A stretch of 64,000 nucleotides of DNA, from assembly GCF_023715605.1 (NCBI RefSeq), contig NZ_JAMBOL010000002.1, forward strand, positions 62,001-126,000, written 5' to 3'. This document shows positions 9,311-19,019 of the stretch, one piece after another. The translations under genes and the position numbers were made by a program. The notes under the pieces were generated by a model that was not told the origin of the DNA, made no database searches, and saw nothing but the letters and a program-made list of their open reading frames with translations. Origin of the DNA: Halalkalibacter oceani. Lineage in GTDB: Bacteria > Bacillota > Bacilli > Bacillales > Bacillaceae_D. Every line of letters begins with the position of its first letter. Positions within the stretch are counted from its first letter, which is position 1.

Positions 9311-10090
9311 ATGAAAAAGAATAAACCGATTGTCTTCTTCGATATTGATGGGACGCTTTTGAATGAAGAGAAGGAGTTGCCGCAATCAACGAAGGAAGCT
9401 ATTTTTTCCTTGCAGGAAAAAGGCGTTTATGTCGCGATTGCAACAGGCCGGGCTCCGTTTATGTTCAAGGAGCTGCGGGAAGAGCTTGGAATCGAGTCGT
9501 ATGTCAGCTTTAATGGCTCTTATGTTGTTGTGGAAGGGAAGGTCATTCATGACGTACCGCTGACGACGAACGAGTTAATCCGGCTGGAGAAGGCTGCCGA
9601 GCAGGCAAATCATTCAATGGTCTTTCTTGACCATAACGGTGCGGTCGCCAATCGCGCCGACGATCATTATATAGCAGAAAGTCTCGGAGGGCTTAAGCTC
9701 CCGTATCCGCCTGTGAAAAAAGGCGAATATCATCAGCGCAAAATTTATCAGGCCCTTCTGTTCTGTCAGGAAGAAGAGGAAGAGATCTATGTTCAGGGGC
9801 ATAATCATTTTGATTACATTCGTTGGCATCCTTATTCCGTCGATATTCTTCCGGGAGGCGGCTCGAAAGCGAGAGGAATCAAGCAGGTTCTCGATTATTT
9901 ATTTATTCCGCAGGAGCAGTCGTATGCTTTTGGCGATGCGTTAAATGACCTGGAAATGCTTCAGTTCGTTGGAACCGGCGTGGCGATGGGAGATGGGAGA
10001 GAAGAAGCGAAGGCTGTCGCCAATTATGTCACAAAACCAGTGAACGAAGATGGCATCCTGCATGGACTGCGCTATACTGGACTGCTGTAA
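9311..10090 (+). CDS. ykrA: Cof-type HAD phosphatase YkrA
   Basis: Haloacid dehalogenase-superfamily hydrolase of 259 residues, Cof/IIB subfamily, likely a sugar-phosphate or nucleotide phosphatase. The nucleophile motif is FFDIDGTLL near residue 10, motif II is AIATGRAP, and motif IV is FGDALNDLEML close to the C-terminus; a cap domain lies between. The ATG at 9311 follows GGGGAGA; longer in-frame readings from 9131 begin in the AT-rich promoter region and lack a ribosome site. Substrate cannot be told from sequence. Its 3' end carries copy A of the dispersed element. Confidence 0.92.
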   Translation: MKKNKPIVFFDIDGTLLNEEKELPQSTKEAIFSLQEKGVYVAIATGRAPFMFKELREELGIESYVSFNGSYVVVEGKVIHDVPLTTNELIRLEKAAEQANHSMVFLDHNGAVANRADDHYIAESLGGLKLPYPPVKKGEYHQRKIYQALLFCQEEEEEIYVQGHNHFDYIRWHPYSVDILPGGGSKARGIKQVLDYLFIPQEQSYAFGDALNDLEMLQFVGTGVAMGDGREEAKAVANYVTKPVNEDGILHGLRYTGLL

Positions 10091-10178
10091 AAACGAGGCG
10101 GTCTTTAAGAGTTGAATGGTAAAAGGCAAAATGCAGCGGCTTCATTCGTAAAGCCCGTAACGGGGAAATGCTCGGTAT

Positions 10179-10351
10179 AAAGAGACTGGGACAATAAGGT
10201 TGTTTTTGACCTTTTTCCCAGCCTCTCTAAGCAATGAGCGGAACCGCCCCGATCTTTTAAAGCCCGTTGTGAGTGGGTTTCTCACAACGGCCTTGTGGCG
10301 TGTGAAGCCATTGCCAGTAGGTCCAAAGCTAGTTTTGTCTCAAGCTCTTTT
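10179..10351 (+). repeat. dispersed 3' element, copy A (full length, slightly decayed)
   Basis: About 170 nt, sense to ykrA and in the convergent gap with def. Order: hairpin 10181-10228, GCAATGAGCGG, the 13-base inner stem CCCGTTGTGAG/CTCACAACGG with one mismatch, GTGGCG, GCCATTGCC, AGGTCCAAAGCTAG, CTCAAGCTCTTT. The GCCAC helix has changed to GCCCC, so two helices each carry one mismatch. Ends AAAGAG and CTCTTT are short inverted repeats. Confidence 0.9.
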
Positions 10352-10365
10352 TAATACGAGGTTCT

Positions 10366-10917
10366 TTACCGTAAATGGCTTGGGACGCTTTTTTTCAGCT
10401 TGTCTTCAAAGTCTTCGATACGGTCGTAGAACATGATTCCGTTCAGGTGATCCAGTTCATGCTGAAAGACAATCGCTACCATGCCGCGCAGACGCAACGT
10501 CACTTCTTCTTCCTCGAGCGTAGTCGCCTTTACCGTAATCCGCGCATACCGCGGAACAATTCCAGGAATATCACGATCAACCGATAAGCAGCCTTCCCCA
10601 TTCTCCAAATGAGTTTCTTCGACGGAATGGCTGATTATTTTCGGATTAATAATCCCCATGCTATACAGCTGATCCTGCTCGTCTGTCACATGGACGGCAA
10701 ACATTCTTTTCGAGATGCCGATTTGCGGAGCCGCCAATCCAACCCCGGGTCTGAGCGCATATTTTTCAGCGATCTCGGGATCCTGACTGTTTATAACGAA
10801 CTCAAGCATCTTTTGTAAAGTCGCTTTGTCATCTTCACTTAGTGGGAGGGACACTTCTTCGGCAACCTGCCGTAAGACGGGATCACCTTCACGTACAATA
10901 TCTTTCATCGTTAACAT
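10366..10917 (-). CDS. def: peptide deformylase (type 2, YkrB)
   Basis: Removes the formyl group from nascent protein N-termini; 183 residues, the longer Gram-positive type 2 form. Motif 1 is GVGLAAPQIG (58-67), motif 2 EGCLSV with the metal-binding cysteine, motif 3 HELDHLNG with the two metal histidines and catalytic glutamate. Matches B. subtilis YkrB (DefB) in both sequence type and position between ykrA and ykyA. Start chosen at the first ATG after GGAGTG; an ATG three codons later is possible. Confidence 0.95.
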   Translation of the reverse strand: MLTMKDIVREGDPVLRQVAEEVSLPLSEDDKATLQKMLEFVINSQDPEIAEKYALRPGVGLAAPQIGISKRMFAVHVTDEQDQLYSMGIINPKIISHSVEETHLENGEGCLSVDRDIPGIVPRYARITVKATTLEEEEVTLRLRGMVAIVFQHELDHLNGIMFYDRIEDFEDKLKKSVPSHLR

Positions 10918-11063
10918 CTTTCATTCATCACTCCTTTACCCTTACCACATACTTTATGTACATTTTCAAGAAAGATCAAGACTTTTGCGATCAAATTAAA
11001 AAGCAAGATCGGTTGGCCGAGTACCCCCTGCAAAAGGGCTGTCCATAAATGAAACAAAGAAGG

Positions 11064-11133
11064 GCAACGGTTCATACTGCGCGCAGCCAGGAGGAAAGAA
11101 CATCCTTTCCCACTGGCTCTCTGAAACCGTTGC
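11064..11133 (-). terminator. terminator of the YjcZ-like gene
   Basis: Nested hairpin: outer GCAACGGTT/AACCGTTGC and inner AGCCAG/CTGGCT. On the minus strand it is followed by a T-rich run, so it ends the small gene at 11166-11354. Confidence 0.65.
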
Positions 11134-11165
11134 GCAGCCTTCTCACGCTGCTTTGAAGCGGTTGT

Positions 11166-11354
11166 TTAGCATGGGCCGAAACGAGAAGCTCCTACAATGA
11201 TAAGCAGGATGAAAAGCACGACGATTAAAGCAAAGCCTCTTCCGTATCCGCAACCGCCGCCGCCAAAACCAGGGCCATAGCCTGCGCCTGCTACTGGAGC
11301 GCCATATCCATATCCACAAGGATCATAACAACAGTTTCCACCGTATCCGTACAT
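11166..11354 (-). CDS. YjcZ-family sporulation peptide
   Basis: A 62-residue Gly/Tyr/Cys-rich peptide ending in a single membrane segment. The N-terminal part is [18 protein letters not shown] and further GYG repeats; the C-terminal [18 protein letters not shown] is the hallmark of the YjcZ/SscA family of spore-coat-associated peptides in Bacillus. The start has AAGGAGG 9 bases upstream. A strong sigma-K promoter match lies 50 bases upstream, which agrees with mother-cell expression late in sporulation. Function in the coat is inferred from family only. Confidence 0.87.
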   Translation of the reverse strand: MYGYGGNCCYDPCGYGYGAPVAGAGYGPGFGGGGCGYGRGFALIVVLFILLIIVGASRFGPC

Positions 11355-11404
11355 TCTACATTCCTCCTTTTTGATAACACCGCATTAGCCTGCGATTCAC
11401 TAAC

Positions 11405-11433
11405 TACAATATGCATTTTCACTAAGGACGGTT
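11405..11433 (-). promoter_or_regulatory. sigma-K promoter of the YjcZ-like gene
   Basis: On the minus strand, AACC (11430-11433), exactly 16 bases, then CATATTGTA (11405-11413). This fits the consensus mACm-N16-CATAnnnTA at every specified base. Confidence 0.7.
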
Positions 11434-11634
11434 GGATGAATGCCTATTTTTCCTAAAAACAATCGGACTTTCTCATTTTATTTTGTGGACAAGCACATAT
11501 TGAAAAAAAGGCGATCATATACTAGCAATAATTAGAACTGGAAATCTGGAAAAGGTATTGTCAATTTCTGCTGATTGATTTAGTGTAGTGGGGTGGGAAA
11601 CTGGGTATAGAGAAAGAAGATAGGGGGAAGAAGG

Positions 11635-12285
11635 GTGAAGCATCGAAAATGGATCGTACTGGTCGTCATGGCTGCTGCGCTGCTTAGCGGCTGTGGAGAA
11701 GAACCGGCTGAGACTGTTTACCAGCACTTGGAAGCAGCTGTCGAGCTCGAGCAACCTTTTGAAGAGCAGCAGGAGCCGCTTCAGGCAGCAGAACTGAAGG
11801 AAAATGAATTGTTTGAACAAATTATCGCCCTTGGTGTCAATGATATGGAGGAAATTAGCGAATTGGCAGATGAGGCGCTGGCTTCAATTGCTTCCCGGCT
11901 CGCTATGATAGAAACGGAAAAAGAAAGCATTGAACGCAGCTATGCCGAATTTGAGTTAATCAAGCCGGCCGAAGACGAGGTGGAAGACGAACAGCTCCGC
12001 AGCCTCCTGGCCGAATTAATCGCGGCGATGGACAAACGTTATGAGCATTATCAAAAGCTTTATGAAGCCTATGTTACAGCGGCGAAAGAAGATGAAGCGC
12101 TTTTTACGATGTTGAAGCAGGAAGAGCTTACGATGGAAGAACTTCAAGCTCAAATCGATACCGTGAATGCGTCATATGAAGTCGTTTCAAAGGAAAAAGA
12201 GCAGTTTAATCAATATACGGATGAATATAATGAAAAGAAAAGGCTTTTTTATGAGACAGCTGAACTCGAGGTGCAGTTTGAATAA
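11635..12285 (+). CDS. ykyA: YkyA-family cell-wall binding lipoprotein
   Basis: Exported lipoprotein of 216 residues. A signal sequence of basic residues and a hydrophobic stretch ends in the lipobox LLSGC, so the mature protein is anchored on the outer face of the membrane through the cysteine at about residue 20. The rest is rich in Glu/Gln/Leu and predicted to be almost entirely coiled coil (EEPAETVYQHLEAAVELE, EELQAQIDTV). It starts with GTG behind AGGGGG. Position between def and pdhA matches B. subtilis ykyA. Biochemical role unknown. Confidence 0.9.
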   Translation: MKHRKWIVLVVMAAALLSGCGEEPAETVYQHLEAAVELEQPFEEQQEPLQAAELKENELFEQIIALGVNDMEEISELADEALASIASRLAMIETEKESIERSYAEFELIKPAEDEVEDEQLRSLLAELIAAMDKRYEHYQKLYEAYVTAAKEDEALFTMLKQEELTMEELQAQIDTVNASYEVVSKEKEQFNQYTDEYNEKKRLFYETAELEVQFE

Positions 12286-13905
<1,620 letters not shown>

Positions 13906-13908
13906 CCA

Positions 13909-14886
13909 ATGGCGCAAATGACGATGATTCAAGCCATTACAGATGCAATGCGTAATGAGCTGAAGAATAATGAAGATGTACTCGTATTTGGAGAAGATGT
14001 TGGGAAAAACGGTGGTGTATTCCGGGCAACGGAGGGGCTGCAAAAAGAATTCGGTGAAGATCGTGTTTTTGATACACCGCTTGCTGAATCAGGGATTGGC
14101 GGTCTGGCGATCGGACTCGGCTTAACAGGCTTCCGTCCGGTCATGGAAATCCAGTTTTTCGGCTTCGTTTTCGAAGTGTTCGATTCCGTTGCCGGCCAGA
14201 TGAACCGTCTTCGTTACCGTACCGGCGGAAAACAATATGCGCCGATTACGGTCCGCTCTCCTTTTGGCGGCGGGGTAAAAACACCTGAAATGCACGCTGA
14301 CAGCTTAGAAGGGCTAATGGCACAGACACCTGGTTTAAAGGTGGTCATCCCTTCGACTCCATATGATGCAAAAGGGCTTCTCATTTCAGCGATCCGTGAT
14401 AATGATCCGGTCGTCTACCTTGAGCATATGAAGCTGTATCGTTCTTTCCGCGGCGAAGTGCCTGAGGAAGAATATACAATCCCGCTTGGAAAAGCAGATG
14501 TGAAAAGAGAAGGAAAAGATTTAACTATTGTTACATACGGGGCAATGGTTCACGCTTCTCTGAAAGCAGCGGAAGAGCTTGAAAAGGAAAACATTGACGT
14601 TGAAGTGATCGACCTTCGGACAATTAGTCCGCTCGACATTGATACGATTATTGAATCAGTCAACAAGACAAACCGGGCGATTGTCGTCCAGGAGGCGCAG
14701 AAGCAGGCTGGAATCGCGGCAAATGTTGTTGCCGAGATTACAGAACGGGCGATTTTGAGCCTGGAAGCACCTGTGCTTCGCGTGGCGGCGCCTGATACGA
14801 TCTATCCTTTTGCTGCTGCGGAGGATGACTGGATTCCTGATTATAACGGAATTATTGAAACAGCAAAAAAAGTAATTGAATTTTAA
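13909..14886 (+). CDS. pdhB: pyruvate dehydrogenase E1 component, beta subunit
   Basis: E1 beta subunit, 325 residues, forming the alpha2beta2 E1 heterotetramer with PdhA. Typical transketolase-type pyrimidine-binding and C-terminal domains: [18 protein letters not shown] near the start, [30 protein letters not shown] and the C-terminal [16 protein letters not shown]. It starts 3 bases after pdhA and is separated from pdhC by a 281-base structured gap, unusual inside this operon. Confidence 0.97.
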   Translation: MAQMTMIQAITDAMRNELKNNEDVLVFGEDVGKNGGVFRATEGLQKEFGEDRVFDTPLAESGIGGLAIGLGLTGFRPVMEIQFFGFVFEVFDSVAGQMNRLRYRTGGKQYAPITVRSPFGGGVKTPEMHADSLEGLMAQTPGLKVVIPSTPYDAKGLLISAIRDNDPVVYLEHMKLYRSFRGEVPEEEYTIPLGKADVKREGKDLTIVTYGAMVHASLKAAEELEKENIDVEVIDLRTISPLDIDTIIESVNKTNRAIVVQEAQKQAGIAANVVAEITERAILSLEAPVLRVAAPDTIYPFAAAEDDWIPDYNGIIETAKKVIEF

Positions 14887-14937
14887 ACAATAGATAAGCC
14901 TATACAAGAAGGTCTTACAGGTGAAAAAAGAAGAGAG

Positions 14938-14972
14938 GCCTCATCAAATGGACATGTCCACGTTGATGGGGC
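14938..14972 (+). other. hairpin in the pdhB-pdhC gap
   Basis: GCCTCATCAA pairs with TTGATGGGGC (one wobble), and its loop contains the self-complementary GGACATGTCC. The gap 14887-15167 otherwise shows no gene and no clear promoter; a role in differential expression or mRNA processing between the E1 and E2/E3 halves is possible. Confidence 0.5.
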
Positions 14973-15167
14973 GATGAAGCAGCGTGCAGAACGAGCCGCT
15001 GTCTTTCATTTAAGGAAGGGAAAGAAGTGATTTTGGAAAATCGCTCGCGGATGCGGCAGACCGGTTCGTTACCTGTCGTCTTTTTAGAAAGCGTGCGGCG
15101 GCTTTTCTTAATGAACCTGTGAAGGGTTTTGGTTTTAGAAATTAGGCAGAAAAAGGAGGCACCTCTA

Positions 15168-16466
15168 GTGGCGTATGAATTTAAGTTACCGGATATCGGA
15201 GAAGGTATTCACGAAGGTGAAATTGTAAAATGGTTCATTAAAGCAGGGGACGAAGTAAAGGAAGATGATATTCTTCTTGAGGTTCAAAACGATAAAGCGG
15301 TGGTAGAAATCCCATCTCCTGTTGACGGGAAAATTTTAGACGTTAAAGTAGAAGAGGGAACAGTTTGTGTTGTTGGCGATGTGCTCGTGACAATCGATAC
15401 TGGGGAAGAAAGCCCTGCTGAAGAAGAAAGCGCTCCGGCTGATGACAAAGCAGAAACGAAAGCAGAAGCACCAGCGGAAAAGAAGGAAGCAGAAGCAGCA
15501 AGCTCAAAAGAACCAGCTGAAGATGCAGATGATGATGAGACGCGTGTCATTGCCATGCCATCTGTTCGCAAGTACGCTCGCGAAAAAGGTGTGAACATCA
15601 AGAAGGTAAACGGCACAGGAAAGAATAATCGGGTATTAAAAGAAGATATTGATTCTTTCTTAGAAGGTGGATCAAGCCAAGGAGAAGCAGAAGCACCGAC
15701 GACAACGGATGAGGCGGCAGCCGCTGCTCCTAAGAAAGCAGAGCCGCAAGCGATTCCTGCCGGTGAGCTTGAAGAGCGCGTACCGCTAAAAGGAATCCGC
15801 AAAGCGATTGCCAAAGCAATGGTGAACTCGAAGCAGACGGCTCCACATGTGACTCATATGGATGAAGTCGACGTCACCGCTTTAGTTGCCCATCGTAAGG
15901 AGTATAAGCAAATTGCCGCGGATCAGGGCACGAAGCTGACATACCTCCCTTATGTTGTTAAAGCGTTAACGTCCGCTCTGCGCAAATATCCAACGTTAAA
16001 TGCCTCAATTGATGATGCGAATGAAGAAATCGTCTACAAGAAGTATTTCAATATTGGAATTGCCGCAGATACAGACCAAGGTCTTGTTGTTCCTGTCATT
16101 AAAGATGCTGACCGTAAGTCAATTTTTGCTTTGGCAGATGAAATCAATGAATTGGCAGTCAAGGCACGTGATGGCAAGTTAAGCAGCAATGATATGAAGG
16201 GCGGCTCTTGCACGATTTCCAATCTTGGTTCGGCGCGTGGTCAATGGTTTACGCCAATCATTAACCACCCTGAAGTAGCGATTCTTGGCATTGGACGTAT
16301 CGAAGAAAAGCCGGTCGTGAAAAACGGGGAAATTGTTGCTGCGCCGGTATTGGCTCTATCAATTAGCTATGATCACCGTCTGATTGATGGCGTTACAGCT
16401 CAGAATGCACTTAACCACGTGAAGCGTCTATTAAATGATCCACAATTACTATTAATGGAGGGGTAA
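15168..16466 (+). CDS. pdhC: dihydrolipoamide acetyltransferase E2
   Basis: Core of the pyruvate dehydrogenase complex, 432 residues. One lipoyl domain spans residues 1-80 with the lipoylated lysine K43 in [10 protein letters not shown]; an Ala/Glu-rich flexible linker follows; the E1/E3-binding domain is about 130-168 ([15 protein letters not shown]); a second linker leads to the catalytic acetyltransferase domain ending with the active-site histidine in [10 protein letters not shown]. The start is a GTG with AAGGAGG 8 bases before it and the family N-terminus [13 protein letters not shown]; an upstream in-frame start adds residues not found in the family. Confidence 0.97.
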   Translation: MAYEFKLPDIGEGIHEGEIVKWFIKAGDEVKEDDILLEVQNDKAVVEIPSPVDGKILDVKVEEGTVCVVGDVLVTIDTGEESPAEEESAPADDKAETKAEAPAEKKEAEAASSKEPAEDADDDETRVIAMPSVRKYAREKGVNIKKVNGTGKNNRVLKEDIDSFLEGGSSQGEAEAPTTTDEAAAAAPKKAEPQAIPAGELEERVPLKGIRKAIAKAMVNSKQTAPHVTHMDEVDVTALVAHRKEYKQIAADQGTKLTYLPYVVKALTSALRKYPTLNASIDDANEEIVYKKYFNIGIAADTDQGLVVPVIKDADRKSIFALADEINELAVKARDGKLSSNDMKGGSCTISNLGSARGQWFTPIINHPEVAILGIGRIEEKPVVKNGEIVAAPVLALSISYDHRLIDGVTAQNALNHVKRLLNDPQLLLMEG

Positions 16467-16468
16467 AC

Positions 16469-17878
16469 ATGGTTGTTGGAGATTTCGCAAATGAAGTAGA
16501 CACACTTGTCATCGGTTCAGGTCCCGGGGGATATGTTGCTGCGATCCGCGCGGCACAGCTCGGGCAAAAAGTAACGATTGTTGAAAAAGGAGAAATGGGT
16601 GGCGTCTGCTTAAACGTTGGTTGTATTCCTTCAAAAGCACTCATCACAGCTGGACACCGTTACCATCAAGCGAAGCATTCTGATGATATGGGGATCGTTG
16701 CTGAAAACGTAGCGCTCAATTTTGAAAAGGTTCAGGAATGGAAAGGGTCTGTCGTAAAGAAATTAACAGGCGGAGTTGAAGGACTTCTTAAAGGAAATAA
16801 AGTCGAGATTGTTCGCGGCGAAGCTTATTTTGCTTCTGCAAACTCTGTTCGTGTAATGGATGAGAAAAGTGCGCAAACATACAATTTCAAAAATTGTATT
16901 ATCGCGACTGGTTCCCGTCCGATTGAGATTCCTGGGTTTAAATATTCTGAGCGTGTTATTAACTCAACTGGTGCGTTGGCGCTGAAAGAAGTACCAAAGA
17001 AATTGGTCGTCATCGGCGGCGGATACATTGGTATTGAGCTTACAGGCGCTTACTCCAACATGGGGACGGAAGTCGTCGTGCTTGAAGGAACAAAGCAAAT
17101 TCTTGGCGGCTTCGAAAAGCAGATGGCGAAGCTTGTTGAGCGCCGCTTGAAGAAAAACGGCGTTGACTTCAAGATGGAAGCGCTGGCCAAAAGTGTGGAA
17201 GAAACGGAAAACGGCGTAAAGGTTACGGCCGAAGTAAAAGGAACGGAAGAAGTATTTGAAGCGGACTATGTCCTTGTAACAGTTGGCCGTAAGCCGAACA
17301 CGGACGAAATCGGCCTTGAGCAGATCGGTGTTGAGCTTGACGAGCGTGGCATCATCAAGGTTGATAAGCAATGTCGCACAAGCGTCAGCAACATTTATGC
17401 GATTGGCGATATCGTTCCAGGACCTCCGTTGGCCCATAAAGCTTCCTACGAAGGAAAAGTGGCGGCTGAAGCGATCGCTGGGGAAAAAGCAGAAGTGGAT
17501 TATCTTGCGATTCCTGCTGTTGTCTTCTCGGAGCCTGAATTGGCGACAGTCGGCTACAACGAAAAAGAAGCGAAGGATGCCGGTTATGATGTCGTTGCAG
17601 CGAAATTCCCATTTGCCGCAAACGGACGTGCTCTATCCTTAAATGATGCAGACGGCTTTATGAAGCTCATTACACGTAAAGATGATGGTTTGGTCATTGG
17701 CGCGCAAATCGCCGGTCCAAATGCATCTGATATGATCGCGGAGCTTGGTCTTGCAATTGAAACAGGCATGACTGCTGAAGATATTGCGCTTACGATCCAT
17801 GCGCATCCAACATTAGGAGAAATCACAATGGAAGCGGCTGAAGTAGCACTTGGCACGCCGATTCATATTGTGAAGTAA
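16469..17878 (+). CDS. pdhD: dihydrolipoamide dehydrogenase E3
   Basis: FAD flavoprotein of 469 residues that reoxidises dihydrolipoamide with NAD. FAD-binding [17 protein letters not shown] is near the N-terminus, the redox disulfide is C47/C52 in [13 protein letters not shown], the NAD-binding site is [19 protein letters not shown], and the C-terminal HAHPTLGE carries the catalytic His-Glu pair. It begins 2 bases after pdhC and is the last gene of the operon before an intrinsic terminator. Confidence 0.97.
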   Translation: MVVGDFANEVDTLVIGSGPGGYVAAIRAAQLGQKVTIVEKGEMGGVCLNVGCIPSKALITAGHRYHQAKHSDDMGIVAENVALNFEKVQEWKGSVVKKLTGGVEGLLKGNKVEIVRGEAYFASANSVRVMDEKSAQTYNFKNCIIATGSRPIEIPGFKYSERVINSTGALALKEVPKKLVVIGGGYIGIELTGAYSNMGTEVVVLEGTKQILGGFEKQMAKLVERRLKKNGVDFKMEALAKSVEETENGVKVTAEVKGTEEVFEADYVLVTVGRKPNTDEIGLEQIGVELDERGIIKVDKQCRTSVSNIYAIGDIVPGPPLAHKASYEGKVAAEAIAGEKAEVDYLAIPAVVFSEPELATVGYNEKEAKDAGYDVVAAKFPFAANGRALSLNDADGFMKLITRKDDGLVIGAQIAGPNASDMIAELGLAIETGMTAEDIALTIHAHPTLGEITMEAAEVALGTPIHIVK

Positions 17879-17888
17879 GATCATTTTC

Positions 17889-17930
17889 AACTGTCTGACA
17901 GGGGTTCCTGTCAGGCAGTTTTTATTTTTT
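17889..17930 (+). terminator. terminator of the pdh operon
   Basis: AACTGTCTGACAGG pairs with CCTGTCAGGCAGTT around a short loop and is followed by a T-rich run. It lies 10 bases after pdhD. Confidence 0.85.
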
Positions 17931-17942
17931 TATAAAACACAG

Positions 17943-17971
17943 TTGACAACTAGGAATAATATGAATAAGAT
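17943..17971 (+). promoter_or_regulatory. sigma-A promoter between pdhD and the 18069 gene
   Basis: Consensus TTGACA (17943-17948), 17 bases, TAAGAT (17966-17971). Transcription would begin near 17978, about 90 bases before the next start codon. Confidence 0.65.
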
Positions 17972-18006
17972 AAAGAAAAGAAATGGTAGCTGATCAGATA
18001 ACTGAA

Positions 18007-18047
18007 GGCTGCAGTCCGGAAGAAGATTCGGGCTGCAGCCTTTTTGC
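18007..18047 (+). terminator. leader terminator or small-RNA terminator
   Basis: GGCTGCAG pairs with CTGCAGCC and is followed by TTTTT, a textbook intrinsic terminator. It lies between the promoter at 17943-17971 and the gene at 18069, so it would end a transcript of about 70 nt unless an alternative fold opens it. Confidence 0.7.
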
Positions 18048-18068
18048 AGGAAACGGGGAGGGAGTAAG

Positions 18069-18365
18069 ATGGTTGATTCGATAAAACAGCTGCTTGCACA
18101 TGCCGCAAAACCGACAGGTGAACCGCCGATAACCTTGTTGTTATCGAACCGTTTTATGAAGTTGTATACCGGTTATTCTTCCTGGCAGGAGCTTTCCCGG
18201 GACCTTGGGGTCAACACGATTTGCGAAGACGAGCTGGAAAAGGCGATTGCTGCTCACAACCATTTGCACAGTAAAATTGGCTTTACGAATTGGACTGAGA
18301 TGAAATGTAAAGCTGTAGACTGCTATTATGAGGAAAGGCCATTTGGCATTGTTCCCCATTTTTAG
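18069..18365 (+). CDS. uncharacterised 98-residue protein
   Basis: I do not recognise this family. The protein is soluble, without signal or membrane segments, and has two tryptophans (SSWQEL, FTNWTEM) and two C-terminal cysteines in MKCKAVDCYYEERP. A good ribosome site (GGGGAGGGAG) precedes the ATG. It stands alone after the pdh operon, behind a promoter and an intrinsic terminator, which suggests regulated expression. It ends in a convergent gap that contains element copy L. Codon use looks like its neighbours. Confidence 0.7.
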   Translation: MVDSIKQLLAHAAKPTGEPPITLLLSNRFMKLYTGYSSWQELSRDLGVNTICEDELEKAIAAHNHLHSKIGFTNWTEMKCKAVDCYYEERPFGIVPHF

Positions 18366-18429
18366 CTTGAGACTAAACAGGTTAAGGGCTGGGCAAAAGG
18401 GTGAAAAACAACCTTTTGCCCAGCCCCTT
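18364..18429 (-). repeat. dispersed 3' element, copy L (hairpin plus tail)
   Basis: Minus-strand copy downstream of and sense to the lipoprotein at 18442. Read on the minus strand: hairpin GGGGCTGGGCAAAAGG...CCCAGCCC, then directly the terminal module GTCTCAAGCT. The central helices are absent. Confidence 0.75.
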
Positions 18430-18441
18430 GCAGGTAAGACT

Positions 18442-18867
18442 TTAAGAAAACGAGGAATGAAAGCTGTAGCTGACATCGCCCTGAAGTTGATAAATTTGAA
18501 TCAAATGTGCTAAAATTTCGTCTTTTGAGAAGGTGCCTTCCATTCGTAAATTTTCTGTATCGCCCGTTAAGACAAGCATTGTCGGAAATTGTTCAATGTT
18601 AAAATAACGAATAAGATCACGCTCTGAGGCGTCGACGATCATAAAGAAGGGGGTATCAGCGGAATCAGATGAATAGATTCGCTGAACTTCAAGCAAAGCA
18701 TCATAATAACTGCTTTCATTTTGCAGCGTCGATGAGTCAGAAAAAAGCACTGTTACTGTCTCATCAGGTGGCTGCTGCAAGGGGTTTTCAGAGCTTGAAG
18801 CCGATGATACACAAGCGTTTAAAAACAAGCAAGAGCCTACAATCATCATTCCAACGTACTTGTTCAT
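18442..18867 (-). CDS. thioredoxin-fold-like lipoprotein (positional Slp counterpart)
   Basis: Exported lipoprotein of 141 residues with signal peptide and lipobox LNAC, then Ser-rich spacer. The middle resembles a thioredoxin fold: VTVLFSDSSTL, FFMIVDASERDLIRYFNIEQFPTMLVL with the cis-proline EQFPT. The redox CxxC motif is missing, so it probably binds rather than reduces. B. subtilis has a small lipoprotein gene, slp, at this place after pdhD; equivalence is positional only. The ATG at 18867 follows AAGGAAGTG. Confidence 0.75.
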   Translation of the reverse strand: MNKYVGMMIVGSCLFLNACVSSASSSENPLQQPPDETVTVLFSDSSTLQNESSYYDALLEVQRIYSSDSADTPFFMIVDASERDLIRYFNIEQFPTMLVLTGDTENLRMEGTFSKDEILAHLIQIYQLQGDVSYSFHSSFS

Positions 18868-18976
18868 CGATACCACTTCCTTAATAAAAGTCCATCTAGC
18901 TTATGGAACTTTATTTTAGCACGCATTAAATACAAATGGACGGGCGGTAACAGAAATGTAATCAAATAGAAATAAA

Positions 18977-19015
18977 GGGTGTGTCAAAAGGCTTGGTTTT
19001 CCTTGTGACACACCC
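18977..19015 (-). terminator. terminator of the BCCT transporter gene
   Basis: GGGTGTGTCA (18977-18986) pairs with TGACACACCC (19006-19015); on the minus strand a T-rich run follows. Confidence 0.8.
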
Positions 19016-19019
19016 TGCT

